From the NCBI GenBank assembly GCA_023262195.1, contig JALRDM010000072.1, positions 1 through 7,383 on the forward strand: a stretch of 7,383 bases of DNA, given 5' to 3'. Made by a program: the position numbers and the translations under genes. The notes beneath the pieces are model-generated. The model worked only from the letters and a program-made list of their open reading frames with translations, had not been told where the DNA came from and searched no databases. Source of the stretch: Salibacteraceae bacterium (GTDB lineage Bacteria > Bacteroidota > Bacteroidia > Flavobacteriales_G > Salibacteraceae). Of the stretch, positions 6,365-7,383 are shown in pieces; the stretch's first letter is position 1, and each line of letters opens with the position of its first letter.

Positions 6365-6907
6365 ATGAGGTATCTAGCCACAATCATAGCTATATCAGCA
6401 CTATTCTCAACGAGTATCTACGGCCAAGGAAAATCAAAATTTGGCCATATTAACTCTCAGGAATTACTCGAAGCCATGCCTGAAAAGGCAGAAGCAGATA
6501 AAACATTGGAAGCATTTGCGCAACAATTAGAAAAGCAGCTTTCTGCTATGACTACTGAATTTGAATCAAAAATCCAGGATTATCGAGCAAATGAGGCAAT
6601 GATGAGCGACATCATTGCACAAACCAAGGCCGAAGAGATTCAAAACCTTGAGCAAAGAATTCAAAGCTTTCAGCAAAACGCCCAGTCATCATTGGCAAGG
6701 AAAGAGGCTGAAGTATACCAACCCATTTTAGATAAAGCCAAAAAGGCCATTGAGGATGTGAGCGAAGAGGGCAACTTCAGCTATGTGTTTGATTCTAGCG
6801 CAGGTACTTTGCTATACCAACCGGAAAGCGATGATATCATGGAGCTGGTTCAGAAAAAATTAGGAATTTCAGCAACAGCTCCTCCTCCGCCAGCAGCAGG
6901 AGAGTAA
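6365..6907 (+). CDS. Periplasmic chaperone, Skp/OmpH family, second copy
   Basis: This is the second Skp/OmpH-type chaperone, also 180 residues. The signal peptide is MRYLATIIAIS..., with cleavage expected after IYG (residue 20). The mature start KFGHINSQELLEAMPEKAEA is the classical OmpH first strand and helix. A Gln/Glu/Ala-rich coiled coil follows (about 45-130), then the closing strand FSYVFDSSAGTLLYQ. Compared with the first copy, the helices are richer in Gln, Ala and Met and poorer in Lys. The tail is Pro/Ala-rich (ATAPPPPAAGE) rather than poly-acidic. Tandem, diverged OmpH genes after bamA are common in Bacteroidota, so the two may form separate or mixed trimers or favour different clients; this is inference. 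The start ATG 6365 is unambiguous from the signal peptide. A strong terminator begins 6 nt after the stop codon. Confidence 0.92.
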   Translation: MRYLATIIAISALFSTSIYGQGKSKFGHINSQELLEAMPEKAEADKTLEAFAQQLEKQLSAMTTEFESKIQDYRANEAMMSDIIAQTKAEEIQNLEQRIQSFQQNAQSSLARKEAEVYQPILDKAKKAIEDVSEEGNFSYVFDSSAGTLLYQPESDDIMELVQKKLGISATAPPPPAAGE

Positions 6908-6912
6908 ATTTG

Positions 6913-6949
6913 AACCCGATTCAAACTCAATTGAATCGGGTTTTTTTTT
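6913..6949 (+). terminator. Strong intrinsic terminator after the bamA-skp run
   Basis: A perfect 12-bp stem (AACCCGATTCAA at 6913-6924 with TTGAATCGGGTT at 6931-6942) closes a 6-nt loop and is followed by T residues through 6949, nine Ts in a row from 6941. It starts 6 nt after the stop of the second skp-like gene and is a textbook Rho-independent terminator on the + strand. There is no comparable T-run on the reverse strand, so it is unidirectional. Its T-tract contains the first two bases of the only standard start codon available to murI. Confidence 0.93.
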
Positions 6950-7383
6950 GAGGCATACTATTGGAATATTCGACTCAGGAGTTGGTGGTCTAACCATTTG
7001 GCGAGAGCTCTTTAAACTCATGCCAAGCGTGAGAACCATTTATCTTGGAGATGGCGTTAATGCCCCTTATGGAGAAAAATCTCCAGAGGCAATCATTGAC
7101 CTGAGCCGCAGAAATACGAGATGGCTCATTGACCAGGGCAGCACGGTGATTCTGGTGGCTTGCAACACGGCTACCACCAACGCAATATCAACCCTACGCA
7201 GTGAATTTGACTTGCCATTTGTAGGAATTGAGCCAGCTACTAAACCGGCTGCAGTTACCACAAAAACTGGCGTCATTGGAATATTAGCTACGAGAGGCAC
7301 CTTTGCCAGTGAACTCTTTATTAATACCAGTAAAGACTACCGTGATAAAATTGAGATTATCGAAACTGTAGGGACAGGATTGG
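6948..7383 (+). CDS. murI: Glutamate racemase, N-terminal part (3' end outside window)
   Basis: Glutamate racemase interconverts L- and D-glutamate in the cytoplasm, supplying D-Glu to MurD for peptidoglycan. About 145 residues are visible and the frame runs off the right edge. The signature IGIFDSGVGGLT gives Asp9 and Ser10. GDGVNAPYGEKSPE corresponds to the conserved GD-x4-PYG segment. VACNTATT contains the first catalytic Cys (residue 72). The second catalytic Cys (GCTHYP motif) lies beyond the window. No ATG or GTG is available in frame before IGIFDSG. The frame is open back to a TAG at 6861, and the only standard start is TTG at 6948, giving M-R-H-T-I-G-I-F, a normal short N-terminus. 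That TTG overlaps the end of the terminator T-run. ATT at 6960 is a remote alternative. The family call is secure; the start is moderately sure. Confidence 0.93.
   Translation, partial: MRHTIGIFDSGVGGLTIWRELFKLMPSVRTIYLGDGVNAPYGEKSPEAIIDLSRRNTRWLIDQGSTVILVACNTATTNAISTLRSEFDLPFVGIEPATKPAAVTTKTGVIGILATRGTFASELFINTSKDYRDKIEIIETVGTGL

Noticed and set aside
7067..7300. Minus-strand open frame of 77 codons
   Set aside because: It is antisense to the conserved murI coding region, including the catalytic Cys motif, so it is a shadow frame.
1..7383. An undescribed multi-gene system, CRISPR array, mobile element or RNA gene
   Set aside because: All coding space is accounted for by recognisable envelope and housekeeping families. 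No spaced repeats, inverted terminal repeats, transposase, tRNA or rRNA signatures were seen.

Overview
The window is a dense, single-strand (+) stretch of about 7.4 kb from a member of the Bacteroidota, most likely a free-living Cytophagales- or Flavobacteriales-like organism. Four things support this. The gene order nadK - porG-like (DUF6089) - uppS - bamA - two skp/ompH genes - murI is characteristic of that phylum. The BamA has Bacteroidota-style features. Starts lack Shine-Dalgarno sequences. Candidate promoters resemble the Bacteroidota -33/-7 type (TTG ... TAnnTTTG) rather than the sigma-70 type. The base composition is moderately AT-rich. Assignment below phylum is a guess.

Layout. 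Bases 1-458 are the C-terminal part of NAD kinase. A short gap with a candidate promoter follows. Next are two adjacent paralogous outer-membrane beta-barrel-like proteins of the PorG/DUF6089 type (519-1469 and 1503-2315). After a second candidate promoter at the end of the second paralog comes uppS (2349-3095), then bamA only 2 nt later (3098-5779). Two Skp/OmpH periplasmic chaperone genes follow (5790-6332 and 6365-6907). A strong intrinsic terminator (6913-6949) closes this run. The last gene is the 5' part of glutamate racemase murI (about 6948 to the window end). Its only standard in-frame start codon lies inside the terminator's T-tract. No stretch over about 60 bases lacks a gene.

How the genes work together. 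The block is an envelope-biogenesis cluster. UppS makes the C55 lipid carrier for peptidoglycan and surface polysaccharides. MurI supplies D-glutamate for peptidoglycan. BamA inserts outer-membrane beta-barrels that Skp-type chaperones escort across the periplasm. The PorG-like proteins are expected in the outer membrane and, by family, are linked to the type IX secretion / gliding machinery, which would make them plausible BamA clients. NadK is a housekeeping neighbour.

I found no mobile elements, CRISPR arrays, tRNA/rRNA genes or evidence of an undescribed multi-gene system. The points worth a second look are the tandem PorG-like duplication, the terminator-embedded murI start, an extra segment in the third POTRA of BamA, and the promoter placements.
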